Source: Gammaproteobacteria bacterium (lineage in GTDB: Bacteria; Pseudomonadota; Gammaproteobacteria; Arenicellales; JAOTYS01). Taken from it: a stretch of DNA of 26,590 nt. Made by a program: the position numbers and the translations under genes. Shown here one piece after another: positions 15,754 through 24,044 of the stretch. Numbering within the stretch: the stretch's first letter is position 1; every line of letters begins with the position of its first letter. Below the pieces are notes generated by a model. It made no database searches and was not told the origin of the DNA. It was given only the letters and a program-made list of their open reading frames with translations. The stretch covers positions 1 to 26,590 of the forward strand of contig JAOTYS010000016.1 of the NCBI GenBank assembly GCA_029861795.1, in the 5' to 3' direction.

Positions 15754-17265
15754 AGATTACATCCCGAGTCGTTGTCTGCGCTACAAACTGCTCGAAGCAG
15801 TGCCGGACCCGGCAAGCGTATGGTTTTTGTTTCGGGCACGTTCAATATCGTTCACCCCGGCCACCTGCGGCTGTTGCGCTTCGCCGCGGAGTGTGGTGAC
15901 TACCTCGTGGTTGGGGTATTGGATGACCGGTTGTCCGACAATGCCCAATTAAGCCAGGGCATGCGGTTGGAAGGAGTAGCCGCGATCAGTTGGGTCAATC
16001 ATGCATTCTTGCTGTGTGATACCCCGGAAAGCTTTATTGCCGAGCTGTGTCCGGCGGTTGTCGTCAAAGGAAAAGAGCATGAAAGCAGAACGAATCCGGA
16101 ACTTGCCGTTGTTCAGTCTTATGGAGGAAAACTCCTTTTCGGTTCCGGGGATACGATCTTTTCGTCGCTGGAACTCATCCGCAAAGAGACGGAGCTCATC
16201 AATCATTCCTCGATTGTCAGACCGCAGGAGTATATCGTGCGCCATGGATTCAGCATGGCAGGTTTGCAGTCGGTGCTAGAACAGATGCGTTCGCTCAAGG
16301 TGTGCGTGGTCGGGGACACGATTGTCGATGAGTATATTCAATGCGACCCACTGGGCATGTCACAGGAAGATCCGACCATTGTGGTCACACCCATTATGAC
16401 CAAAAAATTTCTCGGCGGTGCGGCGATCGTGGCGGCCCATGCGCGATGTCTCGCAGCGGAAACTGTCGATTTCATTTCCGTAACCGGCGTCGACGACGCA
16501 GGGCGATATGTCGGTGAACAGCTCGAAGAATATGGCGTCAACGCTCGACTGATCCCGGACGATAGTCGCCCGACAACCGTGAAACAACGTTACAGGGCGG
16601 AGAACAAGACGTTACTCAGAGTGAGCCACCTTCGCCAGCATAAAATCACCAGGTCACTACAACAGCAGACCCTCGCGCAAATCATGAATAGCCTTGCCCG
16701 GGCTGACTTATTGATCTTCGCGGATTTCAACTATGGGGCGTTGCCCCAGGAGCTGGTGGACGAGATCATGAATGAATGCCGCCGGCGCGACATCATGATG
16801 GTCGCCGACAGTCAGAGTTCATCCCAAATCGGCAACGTTTCCCGTTTCAAGGACGCGGCACTTCTCACGCCGACGGAGCGTGAAACGAGGATTGCCTTGG
16901 GGAACTATGAAGACGGGCTGGTGGTGATCGCCGAAGCCCTGCGGCAGCGTGCAAACGCCGAGAACATTGCTATTACGCTCGGGACGGAAGGCGTGCTGAT
17001 ACATGCCAAAGTGACCGAGAAAGGGCAATGGCTCACGGACCGGCTTGCGGCTCTGAACACTGCGCCCAAGGACACTGCAGGTGCGGGCGACTGCCTTCTG
17101 GTCTGTACTGCCATGGCGATGGCGGTCGGAAGATCCATCTGGGAAAGTCTCTATTTGGGCTCGCTTGCGGCTGCGTGCCAGGTGGGGCGGATCGGCAATG
17201 TCCCACTGAGCGCAGCGGAACTGCTTGTCGAGATCAACAAGAACAACGATTTCGTAAAGGGATAA
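15751..17265 (+). CDS. HldE-like fusion, reversed order: nucleotidyltransferase then PfkB kinase
   Basis: A 504-residue two-domain protein. Residues about 24-150 are a cytidylyltransferase-like nucleotidyltransferase with GTFNIVHPGH (29-38, HxGH catalytic motif). Residues about 181-500 are a PfkB-family sugar kinase with GGAAIVAAHA near 217 and DTAGAGD (441-447), D447 being the catalytic base. In E. coli HldE the kinase comes first and the adenylyltransferase second, so the order here is reversed. The combination suggests that a sugar 7-phosphate (or analogous) is phosphorylated at C1 and then, after dephosphorylation, joined to a nucleotide. GmhB phosphatase is not in the window. The nucleotide (ADP or CDP) cannot be deduced. 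The following gene is a second nucleotidyltransferase. The domain calls are secure; the substrate is inferred from the GmhA-like gene. Confidence 0.88.
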   Translation: MRLHPESLSALQTARSSAGPGKRMVFVSGTFNIVHPGHLRLLRFAAECGDYLVVGVLDDRLSDNAQLSQGMRLEGVAAISWVNHAFLLCDTPESFIAELCPAVVVKGKEHESRTNPELAVVQSYGGKLLFGSGDTIFSSLELIRKETELINHSSIVRPQEYIVRHGFSMAGLQSVLEQMRSLKVCVVGDTIVDEYIQCDPLGMSQEDPTIVVTPIMTKKFLGGAAIVAAHARCLAAETVDFISVTGVDDAGRYVGEQLEEYGVNARLIPDDSRPTTVKQRYRAENKTLLRVSHLRQHKITRSLQQQTLAQIMNSLARADLLIFADFNYGALPQELVDEIMNECRRRDIMMVADSQSSSQIGNVSRFKDAALLTPTERETRIALGNYEDGLVVIAEALRQRANAENIAITLGTEGVLIHAKVTEKGQWLTDRLAALNTAPKDTAGAGDCLLVCTAMAMAVGRSIWESLYLGSLAAACQVGRIGNVPLSAAELLVEINKNNDFVKG

Positions 17266-17268
17266 AAG

Positions 17269-18012
17269 TTGCGTGCGTTACTCCTTGCGGCCGGCCTTGG
17301 CACGCGTCTGCGGCCCATCACGAATTCAGTGCCGAAATGCCTCGTCAAAATCAACGGCCGGCCGCTTCTGGATTACTGGATTGAGCTGCTCAGCGTCGGC
17401 GGAATTGTCGATATTCTGATCAACCTGCACTACATGCCGGAGGCCGTCAGGTCGTATATCAAGCGCTGCCCATATCCAGTAAACATAACCACCGTGTATG
17501 AAGAAAGACTGCTGGGAACGGGCGGGACACTGCTGAAAAACCGGGATTTCTTTCGCAACGAGCCCTCCGTGCTCGTTCATGCGGACAACCTGTCCAGTTT
17601 CGACGTTCGGGCGTTTATCCGGCAATATCAAGACAGGGACAAGGGTATCGAGATGACGATGATGACCTTCGATACGACAGAGCCGGAATCTTGCGGAATC
17701 GTCGAACTCGATGACCGTGGGATTGTAACGGCATTTCACGAGAAGGTAAAAAATCCACCCGGGAACCTGGCTAACGGTGCTGTCTATATCTTGTCGCCTT
17801 CTATCATCGATTTTCTCGTTGGGTATGGGAGGGAACTAATCGATTTCAGCACGGAAGTCTTGCCGAGCTTCATGGGTCGCATCAATACGTTCCACAACCG
17901 GATATATCACCGAGATATCGGAACCGTGGAAAATCTGCTAGCCGCACAGAATGAGTATCCCACCGCGGTAGCTAGACAACGCCGGGCTGGCACGGGCGGA
18001 CTCTCTAGATAG
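17269..18012 (+). CDS. Sugar-1-phosphate nucleotidyltransferase (NTP_transferase family)
   Basis: A 247-residue nucleotidyltransferase with the signature LLLAAGLGTRLRPIT (4-18) and PK (22-23), a GTGG loop (83-86) and HADN (104-107), which supplies the Mg-binding Asp. It resembles mannose-1-phosphate guanylyltransferase, RmlA-like and HddC-like enzymes, short versions with no left-handed-helix domain. The start is TTG 17269, since the signature begins at once and no ATG or GTG is in frame near it; AAGG just upstream serves as ribosome-binding site. It lies 3 bases after the HldE-like stop. It may activate the product of that kinase, as HddC does for GDP-D-glycero-D-manno-heptose, or another sugar phosphate. 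The nucleotide and sugar are unknown. Confidence 0.85.
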   Translation: MRALLLAAGLGTRLRPITNSVPKCLVKINGRPLLDYWIELLSVGGIVDILINLHYMPEAVRSYIKRCPYPVNITTVYEERLLGTGGTLLKNRDFFRNEPSVLVHADNLSSFDVRAFIRQYQDRDKGIEMTMMTFDTTEPESCGIVELDDRGIVTAFHEKVKNPPGNLANGAVYILSPSIIDFLVGYGRELIDFSTEVLPSFMGRINTFHNRIYHRDIGTVENLLAAQNEYPTAVARQRRAGTGGLSR

Positions 18013-18013
18013 C

Positions 18014-19378
18014 ATGTCCGCACTGGATGCGCTGCAGCGCCGGATCCCAAGATGGCTGGGAATCGACCGCGCAGTGTTTTTTGCGATCCTTGGCAAAATC
18101 TGGAGTTCTTTTGCCGGCCTCGTTACTATCCTGCTCGTCGCCGTCTTTTTTTCTCGGGAGCTGCAGGGGTATTACTATACCTTCAACACCGTCCTGGCGT
18201 TGCAGGTTTTTGCGGAGCTTGGGCTGGGTGCCGTTCTTACTTACTATGCCAGCCATGAATGGGCAAAGCTCGCTCTCGACCGGCACGGCCAGGTAATCGG
18301 CGATGCAGACGCCTTGTCCAGGCTAACAAGCCTCGGACGGTTCGGTGTCAAGTGGTACTTGATTGCCGGTGCTGCAATCTCCACAGTTCTCGTGATCGGC
18401 GGATTGGTTTTTTTTTCGACAGCTGAACCTCGGGCATTTCCGTGGAGGGCGCCGTGGGTCGCACTGTGTGTGGTTACGGGCCTTTCATTATGGGTAGTGC
18501 CGATAGTTGCACTGCTGGAAGGCTGCAACCAAGTATCGAGGGTCTATGCTTACAGACTCATTCAATTTGTCGCATCTGGTGTGGCGGTCTGGGTTGCTAT
18601 CTGCCTTGATGCAGGGCTGTGGGCTGCTCCGATCGGCGGCTTGGCTGGCCTAGTCGCACTATTAGTCCCTATTGGTCGGCGCTATGGCAGATTCGTCATG
18701 GCAATCTTGTTTGGGCAACCGAAGGGCCCGCTTTTGAACTGGCGGAAGGATATATTGCCCATGCAATGGCGCATAGCGTTGAGCTGGATTGGCGGATATT
18801 TCACCTTCTCGCTGTTTTCGCCGGTTCTTTTCCACTACCAGGGGCCAATTGTAGCCGGCCAGATGGGTATGACCTGGGTGTTCGTCAGCGCATTGATGGC
18901 CGTGGCATCTAGTTGGGTTACACCGAAAGCACCACTATTCGGAATGCTGATTGCACAGCAGAAGTATGCCGAGCTGGATCAGTTGTTCTGGCGCATCACC
19001 GCAGCCGTCGTCGCTGTGACGGCTGTTGGTGCGCTTAGTATCTGGGTGCTGGTTTTTGTTCTGGGCCAGTTGCATCATCCCTTTGCCACTCGCGTGCTCG
19101 ACTCCACGACCACGGGATACTTGCTTGTCGCTACGATCATTGTGTCCGCCTCGTTGCCGATGGCTATCTATCTGCGTGCCCATAAGAAGGAGCCATTGTT
19201 GACGTTGTCGGTTATCAGCGGTCTTCTTACCGGAATCGCGGTCGTGGTACTAGGCAGGCATTACTCCGCTGATGGGGTGGCGATCGGCTACCTCGTTGTG
19301 ATGGCAACGTTGACACCGTTTGTCGCGCTCATTTGGCATCGGCGGCGCGCCGAATGGCATGCGCATGCCGCTTCTTAG
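18014..19378 (+). CDS. Wzx-like polysaccharide flippase (integral membrane)
   Basis: A 454-residue, strongly hydrophobic protein with about 12 membrane-spanning segments, for example 39-47 (LLVAVFF region), a long stretch near 115-135, 160-175 and several near the C-terminus. The pattern and length match polysaccharide transporters of the MOP superfamily, which flip undecaprenyl-linked repeat units across the inner membrane. It begins 1 base after the preceding gene's stop. No sequence-specific motif identifies the cargo. The presence of a flippase argues for Wzx/Wzy-type assembly and against an ABC-transporter route. No Wzy polymerase was recognised in the window. Confidence 0.83.
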   Translation: MSALDALQRRIPRWLGIDRAVFFAILGKIWSSFAGLVTILLVAVFFSRELQGYYYTFNTVLALQVFAELGLGAVLTYYASHEWAKLALDRHGQVIGDADALSRLTSLGRFGVKWYLIAGAAISTVLVIGGLVFFSTAEPRAFPWRAPWVALCVVTGLSLWVVPIVALLEGCNQVSRVYAYRLIQFVASGVAVWVAICLDAGLWAAPIGGLAGLVALLVPIGRRYGRFVMAILFGQPKGPLLNWRKDILPMQWRIALSWIGGYFTFSLFSPVLFHYQGPIVAGQMGMTWVFVSALMAVASSWVTPKAPLFGMLIAQQKYAELDQLFWRITAAVVAVTAVGALSIWVLVFVLGQLHHPFATRVLDSTTTGYLLVATIIVSASLPMAIYLRAHKKEPLLTLSVISGLLTGIAVVVLGRHYSADGVAIGYLVVMATLTPFVALIWHRRRAEWHAHAAS

Positions 19379-19495
19379 TGGAGCAGGAGGGGCGGAGCCA
19401 GTCATTGCGGGAAAGCAATTGGTTTTTGTTTGCCGGCGATCTTGACAGCGGGCGAACGCACGATACCTACTCATAACATTGGGCACGATTCCCTA

Positions 19496-20659
19496 ATGAA
19501 ATCGGGACCAAGATCTGCCGGTCGAATCTTAGGCCCACTTTACAGGCCGATCAGACGAGTGGCGCGTTTCCTGACATGGATGTTCCCAGCCCTAAGTCAG
19601 CTGCTACTGCCTACACGCTCGAATGAGCGGCGCCTGTTGGCGATATATGATACTTCTTACCAACCTTTCAGCGTGGGCGATATTTTGATCGTTCAAGAAG
19701 CCTCACTTGTGCTACGAGAAAGATACGATCTTAGTGTGGTGGATTTCGCTCTCGTATGCGACCCGCAGAATCCTAGCTCGTCCGACCTGGCATTTGCTAG
19801 TATCACAAAGAAGAATGCCATGTATCATTTGGCTTCCATTCTGCCAATTGCGCAGGTCAACCAATACCTTGGTTCCCTGTTTGTCTTTAATTCTCGTACG
19901 AACCTGCAGCGCTTCATCGCTGATAACGCGGATCTCTATCACGTGTGGCCGTCCGGGTGGAAATATGCTACGCAGGAATATCTCTACTATACGGTCTTCA
20001 ATCATTTGCTATACAACCATCACAAGGAGCATGGAGCAATTCCGCATTTGTCGTGTCGGCCGTTTTTAGTGGATTGGGCACAGGTTTTTTATCGAAGGTA
20101 TGTCTATCCGCACGTTCCAGTTACTGTGAATATACGTAACAACAAGGCTTTTCATACGCACAGAAATCTACGCCTGGAATGCTGGTTGGAGTTCTTTCAT
20201 CATTGCGAAACACGTTACCCGGCCAAGTTCGTCGTCATCTGTGCTTGGGCCGAGGTCGATGACCGGCTGCGCCAATGTCCCAATGTGATCATAGCTAAGG
20301 ACTATCATACTGGTATCGATCAAGACCTAGCCCTAATAAACGCTGCAGCGATTCATATGGGTGCGGATTCCGGACCGGCAGTAATGGCTATTTTCAACAG
20401 CAAGCCATATCTTATTGTTAACACGGTCGTAGGCCCTCATTATTTTTCGCATCCTGAAATGATCCAACAAGAGGGGGAAAATTTCCTACGCTTTTGGTTT
20501 GCTGGCGCATTACAGCGTTACGCATTGGGAATTGAGACGACCGAACTTCTCATCAAAGAATTTTCGCGGATGTGGACGGCCGTCGATGTGCAACATTGGC
20601 AGTCTCTTGCAAATATTGAGGGGGATCTGAAAAAGGAAGTGGCCACGTGGCTGCGCTAG
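19496..20659 (+). CDS. Putative GT-B/GT9-like glycosyltransferase (uncharacterised)
   Basis: A 387-residue protein with no confident family name. Residues 288-304 hold MGADSGPAVMAIFNSKP, close to the donor-site motif of GT9-like enzymes and to the MGTMSGPANMALF stretch of the gene at 11322-12278; the two may be distant relatives. A hydrophobic patch near residues 22-38 (FLTWMFPALSQLLL region) may associate it with the membrane. ATG 19496 is the chosen start; a TTG at 19430 is possible but has no supporting ribosome-binding site. It is followed by a 179-base stretch with no recognisable gene and then by a minus-strand pseudogene. Its base composition looks more AT-rich than the blocks before, which may reflect separate origin. 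The function is inferred. Confidence 0.68.
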   Translation: MKSGPRSAGRILGPLYRPIRRVARFLTWMFPALSQLLLPTRSNERRLLAIYDTSYQPFSVGDILIVQEASLVLRERYDLSVVDFALVCDPQNPSSSDLAFASITKKNAMYHLASILPIAQVNQYLGSLFVFNSRTNLQRFIADNADLYHVWPSGWKYATQEYLYYTVFNHLLYNHHKEHGAIPHLSCRPFLVDWAQVFYRRYVYPHVPVTVNIRNNKAFHTHRNLRLECWLEFFHHCETRYPAKFVVICAWAEVDDRLRQCPNVIIAKDYHTGIDQDLALINAAAIHMGADSGPAVMAIFNSKPYLIVNTVVGPHYFSHPEMIQQEGENFLRFWFAGALQRYALGIETTELLIKEFSRMWTAVDVQHWQSLANIEGDLKKEVATWLR

Positions 20660-20838
20660 ACATTACCATTCGTGCGTATCTTTGAGTGTCTGGCGTTGGC
20701 CCTTTCAGTGCAGGCCTGCTACCTAATCTAGAGGCGCTTTAGAATGGAAAAAAAGAGATCGGATGTGAAATTACTCACTCTACTGCACAAGTAGAATCGC
20801 TTGCGTCTGGTACTGCTACGTTCCCACCGGGTACTCCG
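20660..20838. other. Non-coding stretch between glycosyltransferase and pseudogene
   Basis: No gene was recognised. A 16-codon ATG frame (20744-20794) has GAGG upstream but resembles nothing known. Another short open frame without a start continues rightward only because it runs antisense to the methyltransferase pseudogene. No terminator-like hairpin with a T tract was seen. Confidence 0.4.
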
Positions 20839-21533
20839 TCAACGCACCTTTACGCGCATCCAAAATATCGTTGGCTCGGAGCTGGGATAACGCTGGCGCA
20901 TGATACTGATTTCTTCGAACAACGCTTCCATGGCACCTGGATGCCGCAGCATCATGTGGTTCCCCGGCCAGATTACTTCCATGTGACTGTTATGAATAAA
21001 ATAAGCTTGCAGCAGGTACTGTTCGTTCCAGAAAGATTTTGCTCGAAATAGGTTTTGGGATATCTACATGGCAGGCTGATGTCGTGGACGTGCACAAGGA
21101 CGCCGGCATTTAGTCGCGGTAGGATTTCCAGGTATTCGAGCTGGACATCGCTGCCTTCGCGCAACACGTGGCTTGAGTCAATAAACAGGATGTCATCCTT
21201 CTCAAGCTTCTGAAAGAGATCTGCATCGACCTCTTGGAGCTTCTTACGGATTAACGTGACGTCGTTTTGACGCCTTGTTTCGAGGAAGGCCGGGGGGAAA
21301 GGCTCAATGGCCGTGATGGTGCACGGTGCGCCGTCAACGGAGTGGTTTGTTTCCGCGGCTACGATCGCCAGTAAAGGAGACTGACCTGAGCCAGTCTCTA
21401 TTATCTGCCTCGGTTTCAAGTCGCGTATCAGGTTCCAGTAGACATGGCGTCGACTGCCATGCCATTCGGCAAGCGCTGAACGATGATGATCTGGTGAATC
21501 GAGCTGCAGAAGTGAATTATCGGCTGGCGGCAA
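20839..21533 (-). pseudogene. Frameshifted class I SAM methyltransferase (Methyltransf_24-like)
   Basis: The only minus-strand coding signal. From 21533 leftward it reads a methyltransferase with IIETGSGQSPLLAI (motif I), ITAIEPFPPAFL, DDILFIDSSHV and VLVHVHDI. After EQN near 21037 the frame breaks and the first frame stops at about 20973. Restoring one A in the A4 run (T4 at 21037-21040 on the + strand) recovers EQKSFWNEQYLLQAYFIHNS and continues through PGNHMMLRHPGAMEALFEE to a stop at 20839-20841. The restored length is about 230 residues, normal for the family. No ATG is found; the first possible start is TTG 21533. The single indel could be a sequencing error, but the reversed orientation and missing start suggest a decaying, inserted gene. 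Confidence 0.82.
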
Positions 21534-21736
21534 TAAGACTTGATCAAGCGATTCTGAAACCGAAAGCGGCAGAAATATATAACACGGTGGCTAGGGAGAA
21601 AAATCTTATACATGAAGCCAATTAGTGGAGACACCCCGAAAAACTCGGTTCACGTGACGAGCGTAAAGCGTCATTTCGTCGCTATGACATTTAGGCCCCA
21701 TGTTAGAACAATTCATCGAGATAGGGCTGATATTGA
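21534..21736. other. AT-rich intergenic region upstream of the GT2 gene
   Basis: This holds no recognisable gene on either strand. It separates a minus-strand pseudogene from a plus-strand glycosyltransferase and is where a promoter for the following genes would be expected, but I see no convincing -35/-10 pair. Confidence 0.4.
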
Positions 21737-22678
21737 ATGATGAAGAACGGACTTCCATTAGTGTCAATTGTTATCCCCGCGTATAACTGGGCGAGGTACA
21801 TACGAGAGGCCATCGACAGCGTGTTACAGCAAAGCTACCGTAACATTGAGTTTATTGTTTTAGATGATGGCTCTACGGATCAGACAAGGGAGATTTTAGC
21901 AACATATGCTCTTGGAACATTCTACTGGGAAACCCATGCAAACATGGGCCAGGCTAGTACTCTAAATAAGGGGTGGCAGATTGCAAAAGGCGACATTCTT
22001 GGCTATCTAAGCGCGGATGATATTCTGTTGCCCAACGCAGTCAGTACTTCCGTGAATGTTCTACAAGCGAATTCTGACGTAGTACTAACATATTGCGATT
22101 TTAACTTGATTGATGAGTACTCCAAGGTAATACGCCGGGTTTGCCCGGCGCGGTTCAACTATAACGATATGGTGGCAAAGGGAGTATGTCCGCCGGGGCC
22201 AGGGGCGTTTTTTAGGCGTCATGCTTTTGAGGCTGCTGGGCCATGGGACAGTTCGCTCAGACAAATGCCGGACTATGATTTCTGGCTCAGATTAGGGTTG
22301 TTTGGCAGGATTCAACATATTCCGCAACCGCTTGCGTCGTTTCGGCTTCATAACGAGTCGCAGACCTTCCGTAAGACCACGGAATCGAGGGCAGAAGAAC
22401 CAATACGCATCATCACCAATTTTTTTCAGCGCCAGGCGCTGCCACCGGTCATAGAACAGGCGAAGGATGAGGCATTAAGCAGTGCTCATATTATTACGAC
22501 TCAACTTCACCTGAGAGCAGGTAGATACAGAGCAGCGTACGCTAGTGCCAGACGGGCTTTCGCCTTGTTTCCTCGAAATTTTTTGCGATTGCGCATCATT
22601 CGTGCCGTTATAAACGGCTTGTTTTATCGAATCGGGTACCAAACCCTGTGGTCTATAAGGCGCACGTTGACACGCTAA
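21737..22678 (+). CDS. Family 2 glycosyltransferase
   Basis: A 313-residue GT2 enzyme with the GT-A fold. VSIVIPAYN (9-17) opens the nucleotide-binding domain, DDGS (43-46) is a donor-binding motif, and SADD (92-95) is the metal-binding DxD equivalent. MPDYDFWLRL matches the conserved ED/D-W acceptor-site region near the catalytic base. It should transfer a sugar from a nucleotide donor to a lipid-linked oligosaccharide at the inner membrane. The donor and linkage cannot be told. Start ATG 21737 or 21740 (two consecutive ATGs). A Lys/Arg-rich C-terminal tail may bind the membrane. The next reading frame begins 1 base after its stop but is a broken gene. Confidence 0.92.
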   Translation: MMKNGLPLVSIVIPAYNWARYIREAIDSVLQQSYRNIEFIVLDDGSTDQTREILATYALGTFYWETHANMGQASTLNKGWQIAKGDILGYLSADDILLPNAVSTSVNVLQANSDVVLTYCDFNLIDEYSKVIRRVCPARFNYNDMVAKGVCPPGPGAFFRRHAFEAAGPWDSSLRQMPDYDFWLRLGLFGRIQHIPQPLASFRLHNESQTFRKTTESRAEEPIRIITNFFQRQALPPVIEQAKDEALSSAHIITTQLHLRAGRYRAAYASARRAFALFPRNFLRLRIIRAVINGLFYRIGYQTLWSIRRTLTR

Positions 22679-22679
22679 C

Positions 22680-23120
22680 GTGAGCGACAGATTGGAACAT
22701 GAAAAAGAGTTCACCCAGTTCTTCGATCTCTTGGACGTCTGCACGCATTTCCTAGATCATGCCGTCGCGGCGCAAAACGTTGACTACAAGGCGTGTGCAG
22801 TGACACGAGCGCAAGAACATGGGGATCAAATAAAGTCACGGGGTCTTCGTCTTATTTCGTTGGAGCTAGTGCGGCGCGGAGTTGATCTATGGCGCGAATA
22901 CGGAATCGTTCGGAAACTGATTCATAGTTACAAATCGCAGCAACCGGATATCGCCCATCATGTGGCGTTGAAGTCGATTATGTACGGTACGATCGCTGCG
23001 ATTACGGCAGGGATAAAGATCACTATTAATGTCCCCCGCGGGGCAGAACATTGGAAAACGATGTCTACCAAAGACCAGATATCCAGGCCTCATTTCGAAT
23101 ACGACACTATGTATGATTGA
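22680..23120 (+). pseudogene. Family 4 glycosyltransferase, N-terminal remnant
   Basis: An open frame of 146 residues that matches only the N-terminal acceptor domain of GT4 enzymes. The segments AVTRAQEHGDQIKSRGLRLI, LVRRGVDLWREY, then QQPDIAHHVALKSIMYGTIA follow the usual order in WbnK/PglA-like transferases. The frame ends soon after INVPRG, where the family continues for another roughly 250 residues including the GT-B donor site. The first roughly 30 residues also diverge from the usual hydrophobic strand. With no donor domain it cannot work as a transferase. It may still be translated because it is coupled to the upstream stop. It lies just before a conserved three-gene pathway, so it marks a recombination seam. 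Confidence 0.75.
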
Positions 23121-23168
23121 GCGTGTAGACCGTCAGGTGAACGAACAATCAGATGGAGCAGGGCTACA

Positions 23169-24044
23169 ATGCGCGTACTGATTCTTGGTGGTGATGGAAT
23201 GCTGGGGCACCAGCTTTTCAAGCATCTCGGCGTGAATCACGATGTGCGGGTCGCGCTTCGGCGCGAACTCGATGCGTACCGGGGGTTGGGCCTGTTTAAG
23301 CCAGACAATTCCTATGCGGGGATCGACGCGCAGGACATCGATGCCCTGATAGGAGCGGCGGCGGATTTTTGCCCTCAAGCAATTATAAATGCTATCGGCA
23401 TTGTAAAGCAGCGAGACCAAGCGAAGGCTTACATGCCGAGCCTCGAAATTAATGCACTTCTGCCGCATCGCCTCGCGTTGCTCTGCAAGGCGATCCGGGC
23501 TCGCCTTGTGCATATGAGCACCGACTGCGTATTCTCGGGCCGAAAGGGAGCTTATACCGAAGCAGACCCATCGGATGCTGAAGACCTGTACGGCAAGTCG
23601 AAGTTTCTGGGTGAGTTGCACGATGAGCACTGCGTGACGCTGCGGACGTCTATTATCGGTTTGGAATTAAACCGTAAGACTGGCCTCATCGAGTGGTTCC
23701 TCTCACAAAAAGGGAACATCAAGGGCTTTCGCCGCGCGGTTTATACTGGATTCACGACGGCCGAGATGGCGCGGGTGATCGAGCGAGTGTTGATAAAGCA
23801 CACCGAGCTTCATGGTGTATGGCATGTCGCATCGACGCCAATCAGCAAATATGAACTACTTTGCTTGCTGGCAGATAAACTAAAGCGTACGGACGTAGAA
23901 ATTGAACCAGACGATAATTTTGTGTGCGACCGCGGTTTAGCTGGAGCACGATTTGCGCGGGCTACGGGCTATGATGCACCCAACTGGGACACTATGTTGG
24001 GTGAGCTTGCGCAGCAAGTTCTGCAAAGAGGAACAACTACATGA
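23169..24044 (+). CDS. RmlD-like 4-keto sugar reductase (UDP-L-QuiNAc/L-FucNAc pathway)
   Basis: A 291-residue extended SDR of the dTDP-4-dehydrorhamnose reductase family. The Rossmann motif is GGDGMLG (7-13), STDCVFSG (117-124) carries the catalytic Ser/Thr, and Y141/K145 form YGKSK. With the next two genes it should reduce the 4-keto group of a UDP-2-acetamido-2,6-dideoxy-L-hexulose. L-FucNAc reductases of the WbjC/FnlB/Cap5F type are about 370 residues with a C-terminal cupin domain. This protein lacks that domain and is closer in length to the L-QuiNAc type (WbvR/QnlA), so UDP-L-RhaNAc leading to UDP-L-QuiNAc is more likely. That choice is inferred from length. Start ATG 23169. The stop overlaps the next start (ATGA). 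Confidence 0.85.
   Translation: MRVLILGGDGMLGHQLFKHLGVNHDVRVALRRELDAYRGLGLFKPDNSYAGIDAQDIDALIGAAADFCPQAIINAIGIVKQRDQAKAYMPSLEINALLPHRLALLCKAIRARLVHMSTDCVFSGRKGAYTEADPSDAEDLYGKSKFLGELHDEHCVTLRTSIIGLELNRKTGLIEWFLSQKGNIKGFRRAVYTGFTTAEMARVIERVLIKHTELHGVWHVASTPISKYELLCLLADKLKRTDVEIEPDDNFVCDRGLAGARFARATGYDAPNWDTMLGELAQQVLQRGTTT

Noticed and set aside
19442..19447. Perfect TTGACA before the second GT-B-like gene
   Set aside because: No acceptable -10 element at 16-18 bases downstream.
21326..21625. Plus-strand open frame of 99 codons
   Set aside because: It is the shadow of the minus-strand methyltransferase, whose motifs are unmistakable.
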